Assembly: GCA_030669775.1 (NCBI GenBank)
Contig: DAOVCZ010000078.1
Span: 1-7,910, forward strand
Direction: 5' to 3'
Length of the DNA stretch: 7,910 nt
Source of the DNA: Chloroflexota bacterium
GTDB taxonomy: Bacteria; Chloroflexota; Anaerolineae; Anaerolineales; UBA4823
Part shown: piece by piece, positions 6,281-7,910 of the stretch
Numbering within the stretch: the stretch's first letter is position 1
Layout: the number at the start of each line of letters is the position of its first letter
Position numbers and translations under genes: made by a program
Notes under the pieces: model-generated
The model's input: only the letters and a program-made list of their open reading frames with translations
Databases searched by the model: none
What the model was told of the DNA's origin: nothing

Positions 6281-7171
6281 CTATTCCAAATATTGGCTTA
6301 ATATTCGGGCATATTCCTCAGGAAACAGAAATACCATATGATGGCCGCCTTCTTCTTCAAAGATATAACTTTTCGAATTTGGATACAGCTTCAATAATTG
6401 TTCAAAGTGTTTAAAAGCATCTTTATCACTACGAGTTCCTAACAAGATGGTTTCACCTGTCCATTCCCGCTTATCTACTGGAAAGTCCTTTGCTTCATCG
6501 GCAAAAATTAACATGTTTTCTATATAATCCAGGAAAAGGCGTTTATTCAGCTTTGAATTTATCTCCATAAAATATGCTTTATGGAACTCATTCCATTCTG
6601 AAGATGGAACATATTCAATACGACCCTTTAATCTCCATTTCAACAAAGAGATTGGTATTAATTTAACAACCTTTTTGAATTTTTCTAGTTGTTCACTTGA
6701 ATCTTCCCTTCCAAGTAAACCCGTGTGTGATAGGACAAGTTTATCTAGCAAATCGGGGTGTTTTTCTGCAAAATATTGCGCGACTCCCCCCCCATAAGAA
6801 TAGCCAATAAGAACGACTTTGGAGATATTCTCCTTCTTAAGAATAGCCCGGATAAAATCTACTGCTTCTTGCGCACCCAACAGTTGAGGTGGAAAAAGAG
6901 GGGCAATGATCCGATATTTATCCTCCAGCACGGTAATTGGGTAGAACCACATATCTGGTCTGACAAGGGCTCCATGTAAAAATACCAAGGTCTTTTTTCC
7001 CTCTCCAAAGGAGAGATACTTTAGTTCCCTGTTCTGGAAGGAAATAGTTGAATAGGGATGATTATTATGGAAATCCAGGAAAAGCTTTTGCTGTCTTTCT
7101 GGAACATCTTTGTAAAACGATCTGAAATTTTGACTAATCATATTTTTTCGCTTTTGGGTGGTGTCACTCAT
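6281..7171 (-). CDS. Alpha/beta hydrolase fold protein
   Basis: This is a 296-residue soluble hydrolase. The fold marks are present, numbered from the chosen start: the oxyanion loop HGAL (66-69) after a TLVFL strand, the nucleophile elbow GYSYG with Ser125, an acid at Asp249 (TRSDKDAF; Asp251 is the alternative), and the catalytic His at 277 or 278 in GGHHMVF. Residues of about 155-230 form a helical lid. The substrate class (ester, lactone, other) cannot be told. The start is uncertain. The frame is open far upstream into MgtC-like sequence. I chose ATG 7169-7171 (MSDTT), which has only a weak GAGAAG nearby, while ATG 7139-7141 (MISQNF) is equally possible. The gene is AT-rich (line 6661-6720 has 18 G or C in 60), quite unlike its neighbours, which suggests separate origin. 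A run of eight G on the coding strand follows directly after the nucleophile motif. Confidence 0.85.
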   Translation of the reverse strand: MSDTTQKRKNMISQNFRSFYKDVPERQQKLFLDFHNNHPYSTISFQNRELKYLSFGEGKKTLVFLHGALVRPDMWFYPITVLEDKYRIIAPLFPPQLLGAQEAVDFIRAILKKENISKVVLIGYSYGGGVAQYFAEKHPDLLDKLVLSHTGLLGREDSSEQLEKFKKVVKLIPISLLKWRLKGRIEYVPSSEWNEFHKAYFMEINSKLNKRLFLDYIENMLIFADEAKDFPVDKREWTGETILLGTRSDKDAFKHFEQLLKLYPNSKSYIFEEEGGHHMVFLFPEEYARILSQYLE

Positions 7172-7563
7172 CAACTTCTCTAACATTTCGGCTAAATGCT
7201 CAAAGATCAAAAGAACGATCAGAACCACCACTGTTGCTATGCCTGATACAACATACAGCCCGCTGCCTATTCCTATCCTCAACGCCGCCGCGAGCCAAAT
7301 AGTGGAGGCGGTTGTCAACCACACCACACGTCCCGAGTCCAGCAGTATGGCTCCAGCCCCAAGAAACCTGACTCCGCTAACGATATTCGCTGCTATCCGA
7401 ACCGGGTCTCCTGTCCCGCCCAACTTGAGAGAGAAGATCGTAAACAGGGTGTCTCCACACAGATGATGATGATCGTGCGGAAGCAGGCCGCCCTATCGCT
7501 GTACTCTCGCTCTGCGCCGATAAGCCCACCGATCAGTATCTCGATACTTTCCACCGGAACCAT
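7172..7563 (-). pseudogene. MgtC/SapB family membrane protein, frameshifted and N-terminally shortened
   Basis: MgtC/SapB proteins are small inner-membrane proteins linked to magnesium stress and growth within host cells in some pathogens, but widespread elsewhere. Two frames together restore the family. The first gives LIGGLIGAEREYSDRAACFRT. The second gives GDTLFTIFSLKLGGTGDP, then VSGVRFLGAGAILL, a TTAS motif, and the last helices ending near IFEHLAEMLEKL. The switch lies at 7456-7458, where reading GTG-GGA instead of GTG-GAG restores the frame, so one G of a short G run seems missing. The first helix is also about ten residues shorter than usual. Conserved glycines are replaced: GLRT reads CFRT, GIGFLGAG reads GVRFLGAG, and GLTTA reads WLTTA. 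The ATG at 7561-7563 has no ribosome binding site, and its frame is continuous with the META protein upstream. The 3' end merges in frame into the hydrolase. I judge this a decayed gene; a sequencing error at the G run would remove the frameshift but not the shortened helix. Confidence 0.7.
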
Positions 7564-7910
7564 CCCCGCGGCCACAGGTGGATCCTGAGGAACGTCTCCG
7601 TTGATAGCCGGCGTGGGCGTCGCCCGCACCGAGCTCGGTCCAACTGCTGCGACGAACGCCAGGGTCTGCACGCCGGCCTCGTCGTACACCTCTAGCCGAT
7701 CGTCGTCCATCCAATAGCGGGCGGCAGTGTTGAGCGCGTCCAAGTACGCCTTTTCCTGCTCCAGGATGCCCTTGGGCTCCATGCAGCCCATCTCGGTCGC
7801 GTACACACCATTCAGGCGCAAGCTGTCCTCGGACGCTGTATAGCTCCCTCCGTACGTGTTGCATCCCGCGGACCCATCGAGAGACGCTTCTCTGAAGTTC
7901 AGCGTGATCT
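7393..7910 (-). CDS. META (HslJ-like) domain protein, N-terminus off the right edge, frame runs into MgtC remnant
   Basis: 171 codons are visible and the frame is open at the right edge. The visible start contains the family core SAGCNTYGGSYTAS, followed by MGCMEPKGILEQEKAYLDAL and DRLEVYDEAGVQTLAF, a standard META/DUF306 domain (about residues 1-87 here). Such domains occur in secreted or periplasmic lipoproteins and in HslJ, a heat-inducible protein tied to novobiocin resistance in Escherichia coli. A signal peptide, if present, lies outside the window. After the domain comes a short Pro/Thr/Ala-rich linker (ATPTPAINGDVPQDPP). The frame then enters MgtC-like sequence at about 7550 without a stop, and ends at TAG 7393-7395 after the MgtC frameshift. 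The natural C-terminus of the META protein is therefore probably lost. The coding sequence is very GC-rich (line 7621-7680 has 44 G or C in 60), unlike the adjoining hydrolase. Confidence 0.8.
   Translation of the reverse strand, partial: ITLNFREASLDGSAGCNTYGGSYTASEDSLRLNGVYATEMGCMEPKGILEQEKAYLDALNTAARYWMDDDRLEVYDEAGVQTLAFVAAVGPSSVRATPTPAINGDVPQDPPVAAGMVPVESIEILIGGLIGAEREYSDRAACFRTIIIICVETPCLRSSLSSWAGQETRFG

Noticed and set aside
5483..6414. Two long plus-strand open frames opposite the exporter ATPase
   Set aside because: Both are shadows of a gene with intact Walker A, signature, Walker B and H-loop motifs on the minus strand.
1..7910. CRISPR arrays, tRNA or rRNA genes, insertion sequences, attachment sites
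   Set aside because: I saw no regularly spaced repeats, cloverleaf, ribosomal RNA core or transposase-like protein on either strand.

Overview
All convincing genes in this window lie on the minus strand, so the text reads from the right edge to the left. The gene mix is chromosomal bacterial sequence: two ABC-2 type exporters, a DUF4386 membrane protein, an acyltransferase 3 family protein, and META (HslJ-like) and MgtC/SapB homologues. It resembles free-living environmental bacteria such as Chloroflexota (Anaerolineae). That placement is a weak inference, because no marker gene is present.

Right part (about 7910 to 6281). The window opens inside a META-domain protein. Its reading frame runs without a stop into a degraded MgtC/SapB gene. 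That gene has a shortened first membrane segment and a one-base frameshift near 7456. The second half of the MgtC gene is in turn in frame with an AT-rich alpha/beta hydrolase. Base composition changes sharply across this stretch, and it looks like a recombination or decay mosaic.

Middle part (6261 to 4154). An ABC exporter ATPase and a 390-residue ABC-2 permease overlap by ATGA and are clearly co-translated. The hydrolase stop is only 19 nt before the ATPase start, so the hydrolase may belong to the same transcript.

Gap (4153 to 3634). No convincing protein gene is present. The gap holds a good sigma-70-like promoter (TTCACA, 17 nt, AATAAT) with a perfect 12-bp palindrome just upstream. Further back are several small hairpins and a doubtful 41-codon ORF.

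Left part (3633 to 1). From that promoter come a 28-codon leader ORF with a strong ribosome binding site, a second ABC ATPase whose start lies inside the leader ORF in another frame, and its ABC-2 permease. A strong hairpin follows. Next are an acyltransferase 3 membrane protein and another strong hairpin. The last gene is a DUF4386 membrane protein that appears to begin with ATA and runs off the left edge.

Together the well-supported genes form a membrane-centred cluster: two distinct ATPase/permease exporters plus integral membrane proteins. Export of a drug, lipid or other small hydrophobic compound is the family-level expectation, but the substrates cannot be read from the sequence. I found no convincing undescribed system. 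The points most worth a second look are the ATA start, the leader ORF with its promoter and palindrome, and the META/MgtC/hydrolase mosaic.
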